From contig NC_133028.1 of assembly GCF_048771995.1 (NCBI RefSeq), positions 5,577,501 through 5,641,500 on the forward strand: DNA of 64,000 nt. Direction: 5' to 3'. The stretch is from Taeniopygia guttata. Taxonomy: Eukaryota > Chordata > Aves > Passeriformes > Estrildidae. Made by a program: the position numbers and the translations under genes. This document shows, in pieces, positions 1 through 11,010 of the stretch (position 1 is the stretch's first letter; every line of letters begins with the position of its first letter). The notes below the pieces were generated by a model that was given only the letters and a program-made list of their open reading frames with translations, did not search any database and was not told where the DNA came from.

Positions 1-2409
1 ACCCCCAGACATTACTTTCTCCTTGAGGTAGGAATTGGGAACATGTCCCAGCCATGTCCCTCAGTGGAGGAATACAGTGTTCCCATGGAGTATGGTCACC
101 ACTCTGTGGGCTTCACTATCTCCTGGATGACCTGTCAGACGTGCCTGGGGTCAGGGACCTGAAACTGGAATTTTTGCTGGAGAAAAGCAAGAGCAGTTGA
201 TGGATGAGATCAATTATTTGACAAGCCTGTCCTGGGTTTGTGATCAGCTCTGGAAGGTACAGGATTAAAATACCATCAACCCTGGGAACATGTGAAGCTG
301 CCAGAGCCTACAGCCACCCATCAGTGTTGGGTGAGGAGGTACCACTTTTTGTGTGACTTTCCTTCCTCCATTTCCCATCTTTCCACCAAACCAGGCTGAC
401 CTTCCCTCTCAGCCAGAGACCTAAGGATGAGAGAGCAGAGCCCCAAGCACCAGCTCTGGGGGCAGAGTGGGAGCTCCCAGTGTGAGAGTGGACACGGATG
501 CCATGGTCCCTGAGCAGGTGGTGGGACAAAGCACACCCATGGGGCCAGGTGCATTCCCACATCCCAGGCACTGGGCTGGCACACGTGGCTGTGCATTGCC
601 CTCTGTGGGAGCACAGCCCCCCTGCAAGCCAAGCCTGTCTTGCTCCCTCTGCCTTGGCTCCAGGCGTGGAACAGGCTTTTCCTGCTGTTCTTCTGCTTCA
701 GAGATCTCAGAGAGGGTTTCATAGTGTCCTACCCTAAAAACAATCTGATTTGGGCTGGGGGAGATGTAGCATCCTCACCCCAGAAGGGTATCCTCAGGAA
801 CAGTTGAGAATTAAACACCTTTTCACCCTGCAGTGAGGCTGGACCCTTTACTCATCCTACTGCTTAAGGGGATGAGAGCATGGAACATATTTGTCACACT
901 TTCTGCTTGCAAAAAACACCAGGATTTTGGCAGGCTGCAAATCCAGCCCTATTCACCCCATCCTTCACAGTGCTCCCCAGTGAGGGGTTGGGGTCTTGCC
1001 AGCTGGGTTTGCAACCTGTCACTTGGGTGCAGAACTTGGTGCAATTTCGGGGCTCTTCCCTCTCACAGGGTGTCTTGAGATATGATTAAGGGCGAAATTG
1101 CAACTGGGCCTGGCTGAGAACAGCAAGATTTGGGGAGGCAGCTGTTAAGGGTAGTGGGGTCCAATGAGTGTAACATCTGCATCAATGAAAGGAGAAGCTG
1201 ATCATGGGGGTCAAAAGAGATCAAGAAATTTCTTATTGCCACCCCCAGAGACATTCTGCACCACCCCCAGTGCAAAGCCATGCTTTGGGGAAGGGTTATT
1301 TGTGAGGATGAAGGTGCAGCTTAAATAAGAGGTATTTTGCTGGTTTGGCTCTTCAAGGGTGAACGATGGCCTCATGAAACATCATTCCTGGACCCCACCT
1401 CTCAGCTGCTCAATCCATGCAAGTAGAGCTGTTAGCATCAAAAACATCCAAGTGCTGTGGTTTTTATATCATTCTCAGCTAAGCTGTTTCCCTCATCCCT
1501 GTTAATTGGGATGGGGCAGCCTCAGCCCCCACCATGGAGGAGGCACAGGTCCCTCCTCTCCTGCAGGGTTTCGGTGGGATGGAAGGAGGTGGCACAGAGC
1601 CAGCTGTGCCAGAGGGAGCCAAGGAAAAGGCTGCTTGGGTGCCAGCAAGGCAGCTTGCAGCCCAGGCCAAGCTTCCCACTCTTCCCGCACATTCTGCAAC
1701 ATCCCAAGCTGAATCACTTCACAGAATTTACTTTTAGCCTGTTAAATGCCACTAAACCTTCAAATTAATCCTCCCATTACAGGACTTCCTTTGATGTCAA
1801 AGGCGGAATTTTTTTTTGATGGCAAAGGGGGATTTTTTCCCCCTGGTATAATTATTTCTATTTTTCTTCCCCCTTTTTTAGGCACAAGAGATTCCTGCCA
1901 GATGCATGACTTGTGGAGGCAGCTCCCACACAAGGTATTTATGTATTTATATGTATATGATGAGAACGTGGTATTGAAAGACCTGAAGTTTCAGGCAGAA
2001 GATAAAGGGAATTTCCCATTTCCTACTTGCTACAGTGGAAGTTGCCTGGGAAGAGTCTGAAGCAGGACTAGGACCCAAAAGCTCTTTAAGATAAACTTGT
2101 CCAGGGAAAACTGCTAAAGTTTTAACTGGAAATCTGCTATTTAACACCATCACAGAGCAAGTTTCAATGCCTGGGAACAATCCCTGGTGCTGCTTAAATT
2201 ACAGGGATGGGTAAAGCAGATCCACACCACTTTTTTTTTCCTATTGAGCATCTTGGGTGCTATAGGGATTGCTGGGCTGAACATCCCAGCACAGAGCCAG
2301 AATCACTGGATAATGCTCAAGAATCAGGCAGCTTTCAGAGAGCTTTCTGGAACAGCCAGTAATGATGGAATAGCCAGGTTTACTCAGAGTTTTAATCATT
2401 TTTTTCTGA
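1..2409. other. Intergenic DNA downstream of THNSL2
   Basis: No gene is recognised here. Open frames of 60-133 codons exist on both strands, but they overlap one another, show no domain or motif, and do not continue across plausible splice sites. The stretch has a few homopolymer-rich bits around 1810-1880. It would hold the next gene only as introns or distal UTR that cannot be recognised from sequence alone. Confidence 0.6.
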
Positions 2410-2415
2410 TTTATT
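2410..2415 (-). terminator. THNSL2: Candidate THNSL2 poly(A) signal
   Basis: The minus strand reads AATAAA about 235 nt downstream of the THNSL2 stop codon. It is the first canonical hexamer met after the stop. The actual cleavage site is not visible from sequence, so the 3' UTR extent (roughly 2390-2647) is an inference. Confidence 0.45.
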
Positions 2416-2440
2416 AGGAAAGAGGGACACAATTGCAGTG

Positions 2441-2512
2441 CTCTTCACTGAAAATGTTATGAAATTGTCCATATAATTGAACTCTTTACTGAAAATGTTA
2501 TGAGATAGTCCA
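2441..2512. repeat. Short imperfect tandem duplication
   Basis: Two 31-nt copies at 2441-2471 and 2482-2512 differ at three positions and both contain ACTGAAAATGTTATGA. They lie 41 bp apart, inside the probable THNSL2 3' UTR. This looks like a local slippage or duplication event. Confidence 0.7.
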
Positions 2513-2647
2513 ATTACACAGGGAAGTGAATTATTGACCATAAATCATCGCATGGAGACTCCCAGCATAAGACAGGGCTTTTCTGGGAGTGGAGAATGAG
2601 CCCTGGGAGGCATTGTCCAGCTGTGCCCAGTAGTCAGTTCTGTGTGA

Positions 2648-2882
2648 CTACCTGCCCTGGGGTGCCGACTGACCCGTCTGTGCCTCCCACTGCTGTGCCA
2701 CAGCTTCAATCCGACCCCGGAGCACCTGTGTCCAGTCCTGTCCCCGCTCCAGGGGAGTGGATCTGGTCTCCATTGCTGTCAGAGCAGTGATTTCAGGGGG
2801 GATCTGGGGAACCAGGCCAGCTTGGAGAAGGGCATCCTGAAATTTGGCTGCAGAAGCTGGAGCCAGGCAACACCGGGGGATG
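2648..2882 (-). CDS. THNSL2: THNSL2 coding exon 8 (residues 407-484 and stop)
   Basis: The acceptor is TCCTTTCCAG. The exon encodes [12 protein letters not shown] and ends ...APQGR with TAG at 2650-2648. The last 30 residues diverge from mammals, as is usual for this C-terminus. Confidence 0.95.
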
Positions 2883-3859
2883 CTGGAAAGGAAAGACAAG
2901 CACAGAAAACTTATGGTGTAAGCAAGCTGGGGACTGGAGATGCTGCAGGAGCAAGGGGATAGTCATGGTCCAGTCCCTAATGCTCCTGACCAGGGCTCTC
3001 CCTACCTGTGTGGCTGTGAGTAGTGGTAGTGAGCAGCCACGGCAGAGTGGGGGCACAGCAGGTACTGGTTCTCCTCCCAGCAGCGCTGCATGGCTCCCAC
3101 AATGTCCTGGTCAGAGGCTGAGCACGATCCCAGGGTCTCTGAGAGCTGAGGGGAAACAGGGAGGTTTGCACAGGGCACCACCACCCAACGCGTTCCCAGC
3201 TGGCTTTGTGCCACAGGCACCCAGCAAAGCATGTGGAAATAGAGAGGCTGGAGGATGGGTTCCCCCAGAGACTGAAGGAAAAGGGGTTGCTGATGCAGCT
3301 TGGGGATGAGGCACTGCTGGAATAAACCACAGGGATGGAGAGTGAGCAAGGGGTTTCCCTCCACAGGTGCTGTGAGTGTGGATGGGCAGGAGCCAGGACT
3401 CAGCTCCTCATCTCTGCGCTGCTATTTCCATACTCTGAGGGAGTTTCTGAGGACTTGTACACCTCAGTGTAACAGCTCTTCCTGCTTTTAATAATAAAAT
3501 TGTTTAGTATTTATCTTTCTGCAGCACAAGCAGGAGTGGGCACTGAGCAAAGGCTGCTCTCTGAGGGAGAACACATCGCAAATTGGACAGGAAAAGACAG
3601 GATTTTGTACCTGGCCCTGTCACAATTCAGATGTTTGGTTTTCTCTTGTATCTCTCTCTGCTTTATGTTTGTGCTCCCCTTTGCTGTAACAGTGAGGCTG
3701 AATTGCAATTAATTCAGCAGACCCACTCCCAAACACTTATTTGTACCAGCATCCTCTGTATTATTCCTCAGTGCATGGCCAAGGATAGGCCAATTTCATA
3801 TTGCTACCTAAATAACTGAAGGTAATTTTTAAGTTACTTTTGTGAAGAGAGACCATTCA

Positions 3860-3890
<31 letters not shown>

Positions 3891-6800
3891 GGGGTTTAGT
3901 ATCTCCATGCACACATATTGATATAAAACTGTTCTGGAGTCATGCTTACATTTTTGGTTGCATACTCTCCACTATGATTTTTTTTTTATTCTGAAAATGA
4001 ATTGGAAATACCTGGTAGCAATAATCTTACACATACACACACAGGCACAGTGTTGTATGGATGAGGAACTGACCTTTCTGTGCAAATCCTCTGGCAGCTT
4101 CAGCCTTTTTGAGATATTGAATTGCTCCATCAGGGTTTTTATCAGGTGGCTGTCGGAGCCCGAGAGCAGCCAGAGGATCCTCTCCACGTTGTAAGGCTCC
4201 TGGGATAACAAGGCAAGAGGTGAGGAAATTCAAACGGGGTGAAGCATCCTTGTGGATTCTCTGATATCTGTCTCATTAGGGCTGAGGTCCTACCACTGTG
4301 TTTTTCTTGGTGGAAGCCAGGGTGGGCTTTTTGTCTTCCCTTTGCTCGCCTACACCCCAAGACAAGTCTTTAGGAACACAATGTCTTTTGAACCTCTGAC
4401 CTGTCAGAGCAGTCTGACAGTGACCATCAGATTAAAACAGAAAATGAAGGGATGGCTGATGAATCAACAGCTTGACCACATCTGTACCATCGCTGTGAGG
4501 AGCCTAGGCTAATAACACACTGTGTATTAGAGAACCAGAAATATCCAGCTGTTTACTCAGTGTTGCAGATGCTGCTGTGAGTCACCCAGCTCCTGCGTGA
4601 CTTAATGAGACACCCAGCTCCCTGCAGGGCTGGCTGATAATCTCCATGAATTTATAGGGTACATATAGGGCTCCACTGGCCTATATGGCTGTGTAGCAAT
4701 CAGCATTGCAACACTGCAGCAGAACTCTGTGCAAGACCATACAGGAGGGTCCCAAACCAATTTCGCTGCCCTGCTTCATTCCTGCACATTTACAGGCACC
4801 AAGAAATATTCATCCAGGGGGTTTGGCTGAGATACCTTGTAGGGACAGATAGGACAAGGCCACCAATTTACAGAGTCCTCATCTCACCTCCTGGGCTCAA
4901 GTGCTGGGTTTGGATAAACTCTTCATAACTTTTAGCAGCTGACTGTGCCTGTGACCTTTTGTCACTCCATCATGTTCTACCTTGTTAAGTCATCAGGACT
5001 TACTCAGACTTTTGTGTCCTTATCTGGGTGTCTTATGGGCTCAGTTCTGTTCTTCATCTTCCCACCATCATCTCCCAGAGCCTCCAGCCTCTAATCTTCA
5101 GCCTAGTCTGGGTGTAGCCTGCCCCTTACTCTAGGCTGTCCCCTGTCTTAGGCTGTCCTAAGAAGATACAGGTCAGCATGCCTGGACTTCCATGACCTGC
5201 TCCTGGAGGTGCCTCCAACACTGTGCTCCTGACACCCTTTCTCCTGTCCTTATTTCTGCTGTTCCCACATTCTTCCCACATTTCCCCTTCACCCTCCATT
5301 CCCACCAGCCTTGTGGTTTCCATTACAGAACACTATGTTGACACCAGTAAGTTGAAGTGGGCCAGGGCACTGGTGCAAGTACCAGCCTCACCATCTAAGT
5401 AAGTAAGGCTTTTGCTTCCATCCCACACCATCAGAGCAATCCAGGAGAAGTTTGGGGCCCAGGTCACGGAGGGGACAAAGTTTTGAAGTGTGGATATGAG
5501 CTCTGTGGTTCTTCCTGACCTCAGGGACAAAGAACAGCCCCTGCCTGGCTGCAAAGACACAGTGTCTGCTGGGATTGTCCTGGGATTGCTCCTTGCAAGG
5601 CTCATCCACACCAGACTTTCTGCTTCACCTTCAACTTTTCAGGCAGCATCTAACAGGAAAGTTTTCTCTGCCTTATTTCAGTCTACAGAAGCAGCAACCT
5701 AAAGAGGCTGTGCACTCTCCATCTTTGAAGGTTTCCAACACCCAAATGGATGAAGCCCTGAGCAATCCCACCTGACCTGAAGGTTGAACCTGCTCTAAAC
5801 AAGTCCCAGCCAGAGACCTCCTGAATTCTGCTCCAGAACAAATGATCTCTTTAGCTACAGAAATATTTGCATGGATGTTTCAGATGTGAGCTGAACAATG
5901 ACATCCCATGCAGCCATGGAGAGGAATGTGCAGAGGGATTCACTCAACCAGCTCCTCAGGAATCTCAGGAAATCTCCTCACCTGATTCTGCCCCCAAGAT
6001 CCCAAAATCTGGCACTTGCTGACCAGTGCTACTGAAGGGAGATGGGCTGAGAGAAAAGCCTGGTTACCCCTGGAGCTCTGAGAAGCCCCACAGGTTCCTG
6101 GCTCAGGAGGAAAGCCAAGCTGCAGAGCACAGCCTGATAATAGGGGCATAGGGACTTAGTGACTGCAAAGCATGGCAGTCCCTCCAGACTCCCAGGTCCT
6201 CCCAGTGTGCTTGAACAGCTTTCAGAAAATCCAGATAGCTTAAGGCCAGAGAGATACAACACCAAGGGTTTCCCACTTTGATCACTTGTTTGGAACCAAA
6301 TCTAATCCCTGGGAATCCCAGGATGGGAATGAAAGGGGAGGTACGTGCTTCCAGGTGTTTGGTTTCTGTAACCTCCATGACTTTTCTTTCCATGGCCTTT
6401 CCCTGCCTGCTGGGACTTGTTTTGCTCTGAGCAAGCTGCAGGCAGCCATGAACAAGGCATTTCTTCTGGACTTCTCATCCTCCTTCCTAGTCTTTCCTCT
6501 TGCTCTTTGTGGAGCTTTTCAGAAGCATCAACAAAACCCTTGTGACATGATGGCATTTTTATTCTCTAGTTGTCACATGCTGTGGAAATGTTCCTGTCTT
6601 GCTAAGCTTCCACAGAACGAACCCCAGAAACCCAGCACTCAACAACAAAGATCAGAAAGTCAAGCCCTGAAAAGTGAGGGAGGACTCTGATCTATCTCAT
6701 GTCAGCAGTCTATATAATAAGTGGTCAATATGAGTCACACCTCCTAATGCATCGAGTGGCAGAATTTTACAGGTAGAACAGAACACAAGATTTTAAAAAG

Positions 6801-9800
6801 CACCAGCAATATCTTCTGTTTTTGCATTTTGGTCAGCTCACTACATACCTGGATATCCATGGCTGATGCTAATGTAGCCTTCACACTCTCTGCCACTGAG
6901 AAATCTCCATGTTGAACAGTCCTATGAATTATGTCATTGCTGTTCACCACAGTAATAAGACGAACTGGGAGACCCATTTTCTGGGCAATACAGCCAGCTA
7001 GGGAAAAGAAGTAAAAAAAAATGTATAAGTGCTTGATGAAGAAACATTTGAATGAGACTTAGCAAAGAAGTCATTGTACAAATTGATTGAGCATCTAATT
7101 CAGAAGCAGACACAAATGATATTCCCTAGTGGACTCTCAGATATCTGACTTCAGTGGTTTGGTAGAGTACAGATTATAAAATCCAGGGATGCAATGCTCC
7201 ACCTGCCATTGTACACAGACCCTTGCTCATCTCCACTTTTGCTGGTGGATAGGCAGGGGACAGAGAGTTCAGGCAGCTGACTGGCACACAGGTGAGTTGA
7301 AGATTTTGGGCTTTTCCCTCTCTGATGGCAGCCTGAAAGAGGCGTGAATATATAAAATCCTTTATTGCTTTCATAAGGGAGTTCTATACCTATTTTGGGA
7401 CTGAGGCAATCAAGGACTCTCATTTAGAAGGCCAGATTATGCAATTAAGAGTGGTTCTCCTGACCATGCATTACCATGCAAACCAGTGAGGACCAGGCAG
7501 GACTCCACACCTCTGTTAATGTCTCACTTAAATAATCAGAGCCACAGCATTTTCCCTCTTTTCTGCATCAAACACATTCTGTCCTCTCCTAATGTGCCCA
7601 TCCTCAAGATAGTTAAAGTCATCATCAAAGGGTGGTTTGGGTTTTTCTGCACCTTGCATATCATCAGTGACACCTAAATTGAGTAATAACCATATATGAG
7701 TAATAAAATATAAGTGGTTCTGAAGAAATCCTACCAGAGAGTGGGTGTTTTAATAAACAGCAATACCCAGTATCTGTAAAGTGCTTTTGGTCCATAGATC
7801 AGAGCATTCTCTCTCTCTTATCTAACCCATCTCTTTTTCCCTTTACCCGTGATATTTCCTCCTCCTCCCGTTGGCACAACAATTTCCACTATGGGCAGCT
7901 GGGTGGTATCCAGGGATGGGGTGCACTGAAAGTAAGCATAGAAGTAGTGGGCAATCTGCACCATAATCCTGGACCAATTGACAGAATTCAAGCTCATCAG
8001 GTTGTATTTTCCAGCAAAATCGACATCAGCAAACAGTTCCTTGATTGGCTCATCGATTTCATCGCTGTTCCCATGAGCTGTCAAAAGGAGAAAGGAAAGA
8101 TTAGATCTGCCAGCAGCAGTGTATCAGGCACGAGGTGTTTCTGCTCAGAAATAGGGTTGGTCTCAAGCCCTGGGGCTTGCTGTGGCCAGGAGTTGCCCAT
8201 CTGCCCTGGGGGCTGTGTGAACCAGGGCCTGATTGGCACCCTGTGGATGTCAGGTGGTTTCTGACACAGCACTCTGGGCTCTTGTTTCTACCAAATATAA
8301 ACTGGCCAGGAAGGCAAATGCTGCATCCCCTTGTGAGATGCCAAGGCGAGACCAGGCTGAGCAGAGGAGTTCATGGGAACCCAAGCAGCTCAAGCACCCA
8401 GTGGTGATGCCAATCCACAGGGATGGCACGGTGGCAGGAGGTGGATCACCCATGAAGGCAAGAGGACAGAGGGAAGGGGTGGCTCCAAATCCTTTTAGTG
8501 ACAAAAAACAGTGCTGAATTTAGTGTTTGGCTGAATTGAGGCTTGGACCAACCACTGCTTGGTTGTCAGCCTGAGGATGTTGTGTCCTGTTAGCCAGATG
8601 TCTGGGCATGGTGATAGCAACAACCCAGCTGGCTGCAGCTGCTAAAGCTGCAAACCCCACTGAGCAGCCCCCTCAGACTTTTAGGGTCAAGGTTTTGACA
8701 CAGCACAGCCATAAAGTGGACAGTCCAAACAGCGGTGCCAACCAGCAAAGACGTGGACATTGTCTTCAATGACAGTGGTCATCTGTAGTTCCTGTATCTG
8801 GGTGCAGAACCCCTTGGGCAGCAGAACAAAGATGTCCACATTCTTCTGCCCTCTCACGCTCTCGATGGCCGAGCTCCCTGTGTCCCCTGAGGTTCCTGTT
8901 TCAAAGTGAGGAAGCACCAAACAAAGCAAAAAATTGCTGTGTCAATCTACCATGCATCACTGCTCTTTAAGAAAAAGATGCAGAGATGCTCCATAAGATG
9001 TTTTTGGCCAGAGCAGCCACCTTGGTATTGCCTGGATATTATGAGGCAATACCATCCTGGGGCATCTTTGGGGATGGCTGTAGGATGATGGCTCTCCAGG
9101 TAAAGACCTGCCCAAGAACCTTTCCTCCAAGGATTCATACTCACCCACCAGAATATTGACATGCTTCTGCTTTTTCTCCAAGAAATACTGTAAAAACTGT
9201 CCTGTGCAGGACAAGGACAAGTCCTTAAATGCATACGTAACACCATGCCAGAGCTCCAAAATGTTCAGCCCATCTTTCAACCTGGACAGATGCACGACAT
9301 TCTTGTGCCTGAATCTGCTGAAGGCCTTGTCGATCAGCTCTAGAGGGAAAACGGTTAAATGGCCTGTTAAATTAAAGGAGTGTTTTTCTGACCCATGGCT
9401 TCTTGCATCTTTGCTCTTTGTGCTCATGGGTACCTTTCTGCACAAGCAAAGGCTCTCATTTGCTGGTGCAGTGACAGATACCAAACAAGTTGTTTGTGGT
9501 TATTAGGAATGAACCAGCCCAGCTTCATGCTATTTGATAACTCTGTGCTAAGTAATCCCAGGGGACATGCCACACAATCAGCAAAACTATATTAAAACAT
9601 AAAATACAGGAAGCCCAAGTTTTATACCAACGTGCCATCGAGACAGAGGCTGCAGCTGCCCTCTGGTGGAAAAGATAGCTCATAAGTGTTAAAAACAAAA
9701 AACACATCTCAAGGCAAGTGTGAAGCAGCAGAAAGTCGGGGAGGGAGCCCCACAGCGAGCAGGGCCACAACATCAGCTTATTACTGTCACCAAAACCTCT

Positions 9801-10215
9801 ATTTTTACACAGGGGACACCTTTTCCACTAGTGCCAGCCAGGTGACAGAGGAGAGCAGGCTACAGAAAGGAGCAGGCAATGTGCAGCAGGCTCCTTCTCT
9901 TGGGGGCATGGATGGGGGAAATGCAGGCAGATGCATCCAGACCCCCCAAACCCTCGTTCACATCCCCACGAGCAGCTCCCTGCTCAGCTCACCATTGAGC
10001 GCGTTCCGTGGGACCAGCGTGGCCGGGACGAAGAGGGAGCACAGCTCCTTGACCAGCTCAGGGTAGGACAGGCTGCTCCACCTTTGCAGGATGTCCCTGT
10101 CCAGCGAGGGGATGCGCTGGGGCATGAAGAGCCCCCCATCGGGTGCATAACCAGAGAAAAGGGCTCCCTCAAAGTCCACGGCCTTCGTGCCTCCCCGTGT
10201 GCTGACATAGTCCAT
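2648..10215 (-). CDS. THNSL2: Threonine synthase-like 2 (PLP-dependent phospho-lyase), eight coding exons
   Basis: Joining 10215-9993, 9342-9145, 8895-8743, 8077-7847, 6997-6849, 4199-4074, 3145-3006 and 2882-2648 gives 1,455 nt and 484 residues, the length I recall for human THNSL2. The N-terminus MDYVSTRGG is the usual threonine-synthase opening. Lys113 in HGVTYAFKD is the PLP Schiff-base lysine, and PTGGGGN (260-266) is the glycine-rich phosphate loop. Other family blocks seen are [21 protein letters not shown] and CPHSAVA. In mouse the homologue does not make threonine; it is a phospho-lyase that converts O-phosphohomoserine (and phosphothreonine) to 2-oxobutyrate. The protein has no signal peptide and is expected to be cytosolic. 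The start lies in a strong Kozak context (GCCATGG). No frame break was found. A 5' noncoding exon is likely, because CCCCAG sits just before the ATG. Confidence 0.97.
3006..3145 (-). CDS. THNSL2: THNSL2 coding exon 7 (residues 361-406)
   Basis: The acceptor is TTCCCCTCAG and the donor GTAGGG; 140 nt, phase 0 to 2. It encodes [17 protein letters not shown], a strongly conserved block near the active site. Confidence 0.95.
3862..3888. repeat. Poly(A)27 followed by G6
   Basis: A homopolymer run of 27 A lies on the plus strand in THNSL2 intron 6, followed directly by GGGGGG. No retrocopy body is recognised beside it. Confidence 0.9.
4074..4199 (-). CDS. THNSL2: THNSL2 coding exon 6 (residues 319-360)
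   Basis: The acceptor is TTATCCCAG and the donor GTCAGT; 126 nt, phase 0 to 0. It encodes [17 protein letters not shown] and LMEQF. Confidence 0.95.
4200..6848 (-). other. THNSL2: THNSL2 intron 5 (largest intron)
   Basis: Apart from the CR1 fragment at 5703-5825 I see no recognisable element in this 2.6-kb intron. Open frames here are short and lack motifs. Confidence 0.8.
5703..5825 (+). mobile_element. CR1 LINE 3' fragment
   Basis: The run 'agaggctgtgcactctcc', then 'ggatgaagccctgagcaa' and 'ccagagacctcc', follows the order of the avian CR1 3' region. It lies in THNSL2 intron 5, antisense to the gene. It is a short, diverged fragment with no coding potential. Confidence 0.65.
6849..6997 (-). 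CDS. THNSL2: THNSL2 coding exon 5 (residues 269-318)
   Basis: The acceptor is TTTCCCTAG and the donor GTATGT; 149 nt ending in phase 0. It encodes [27 protein letters not shown] and TLASAMDIQ, all close to the mammalian protein. Confidence 0.96.
7847..8077 (-). CDS. THNSL2: THNSL2 coding exon 4 (residues 192-268), phosphate loop
   Basis: The acceptor is TTTTGACAG and the donor GTAAAG; 231 nt, phase 1 to 1. It encodes [23 protein letters not shown] and ends in [11 protein letters not shown], the glycine-rich PLP phosphate loop. Confidence 0.96.
8743..8895 (-). CDS. THNSL2: THNSL2 coding exon 3 (residues 141-191)
   Basis: The acceptor is ...AAACAG. The 153-nt exon encodes the [16 protein letters not shown] block, which contacts PLP in this family. 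The only donor that keeps phase and family length is G|GTTGGC, a weak match to the donor consensus. Confidence 0.9.
9145..9342 (-). CDS. THNSL2: THNSL2 coding exon 2 (residues 75-140), PLP lysine
   Basis: The acceptor is TTCCCTCTAG and the donor is GTGAGT; length is 198 nt, phase 1 to 1. It carries [15 protein letters not shown] with Lys113, the PLP-binding lysine of the threonine synthase family. Confidence 0.96.
9993..10215 (-). CDS. THNSL2: THNSL2 coding exon 1 (residues 1-74)
   Basis: The exon starts at the ATG and ends ...CTCAATG before GTGAGC, leaving one base of codon 75. It encodes the N-terminal domain with STRGG and [10 protein letters not shown]. An acceptor-like CCCCAG ends at 10221, so this exon may extend slightly 5' as UTR after a noncoding first exon. 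Confidence 0.95.
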
Positions 10216-10560
10216 GGCTGCTGGGGAGGCACCGCGATCACTGCCAGCACCCCAAAGCACCCCCGCACCAGGAACAGTCCTTCATCCCAAAACAACTCCA
10301 AAACTTCCCCCGCGGGCAGACAGCGCTCCCCAGGGAACAAACACCTCCTCCCCCAGGAAGCTGGAGCAGTCAGGCTCAGCGCAGGACACTCGGCATTTTG
10401 CAGGAGGGTGGAAAGGCTGCCTGGGATTTGTGCCAAGCTTGGAGCCTCCTTGTCCCGCTTTCCCTCCACCCAGCCCGGGGAGACACTTCCCGCCTGGGGA
10501 AAAGCCCTGACGGCGCAGAAGTCGCTGTAGAAGCACGTCACGAACCTTTGTGGGTTGTTT

Positions 10561-10562
<2 letters not shown>

Positions 10563-10594
<32 letters not shown>
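10563..10594. repeat. Poly(A)32 tract upstream of THNSL2
   Basis: A run of 32 A on the plus strand (poly-T in the THNSL2 sense) lies about 350 bp upstream of its start codon. No retrocopy is seen next to it. It is probably a nucleosome-disfavouring homopolymer, a general property rather than a proven role. Confidence 0.9.
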
Positions 10595-10596
<2 letters not shown>

Positions 10597-10770
10597 AATC
10601 GCTACGTTTTCAGAGGAGCAGGCTGATTTTGTTCAAAGGGGTTAAACTAAGGACAGGATTTGACGCAGCGCAGGAAGGGCTGAGCTAAATCCTCCGGAGT
10701 GGCGCAAATCCCGCCGCTGCTGCCTCGTCTGCCCCGGACCCCGCGGCTGTGTCCGCCTCAGGCGCTTGGG

Positions 10771-10950
10771 CAGCGCTGCAGCCCCTCAGCGCTGCAGCCC
10801 CTCAGCCCCCTCAGCGCTGCAGCCCCTCAGCGCTGCAGCCCCTCAGCGCTGCAGCCCCTCAGCGCTGCAGCCCCGCAGCCCCCTCAGCGCTGCAGCCCCC
10901 TCAGCGCTGCAGCCCCTCAGCGCTGCAGCCCCTCAGCGCCGCAGCCCCTC
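10771..10950. repeat. 16-bp GC-rich minisatellite in the THNSL2 5' region
   Basis: The unit cagcgctgcagcccct recurs about ten times with one-base variants and two shortened 9-bp units (cagccccct). Each unit contains the palindromes CAGCGCTG and CTGCAG. On the THNSL2 sense strand each unit carries a GGGG run. Because 16 is not a multiple of three, the array opens all three plus frames, which explains the long Gln/Pro/Ala/Ser open frames there. Confidence 0.95.
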
Positions 10951-10955
10951 AGCGC

Positions 10956-11010
10956 GGCTCGGCTCGGCTCGGCTCGGCTCGGCTCGGCTCGGCTCGGCTC
11001 GGCTCGGCTC
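10956..11010. repeat. (GGCTC)11 pentanucleotide array
   Basis: Eleven perfect copies of ggctc follow the minisatellite after only five bases. The perfection suggests recent expansion and probable length polymorphism. It lies about 0.75-0.8 kb upstream of the THNSL2 start codon. Confidence 0.97.

Noticed and set aside
9931-10541. Long frames of 185-199 codons on both strands over THNSL2 exon 1
   Set aside because: GC-rich shadow frames of the real exon 9993-10215, which has family homology and proper splice sites.
10563-10594. Poly(A)32 as the tail of a processed retrocopy
   Set aside because: No gene-like sequence, target duplication or poly(A) signal beside the tract.
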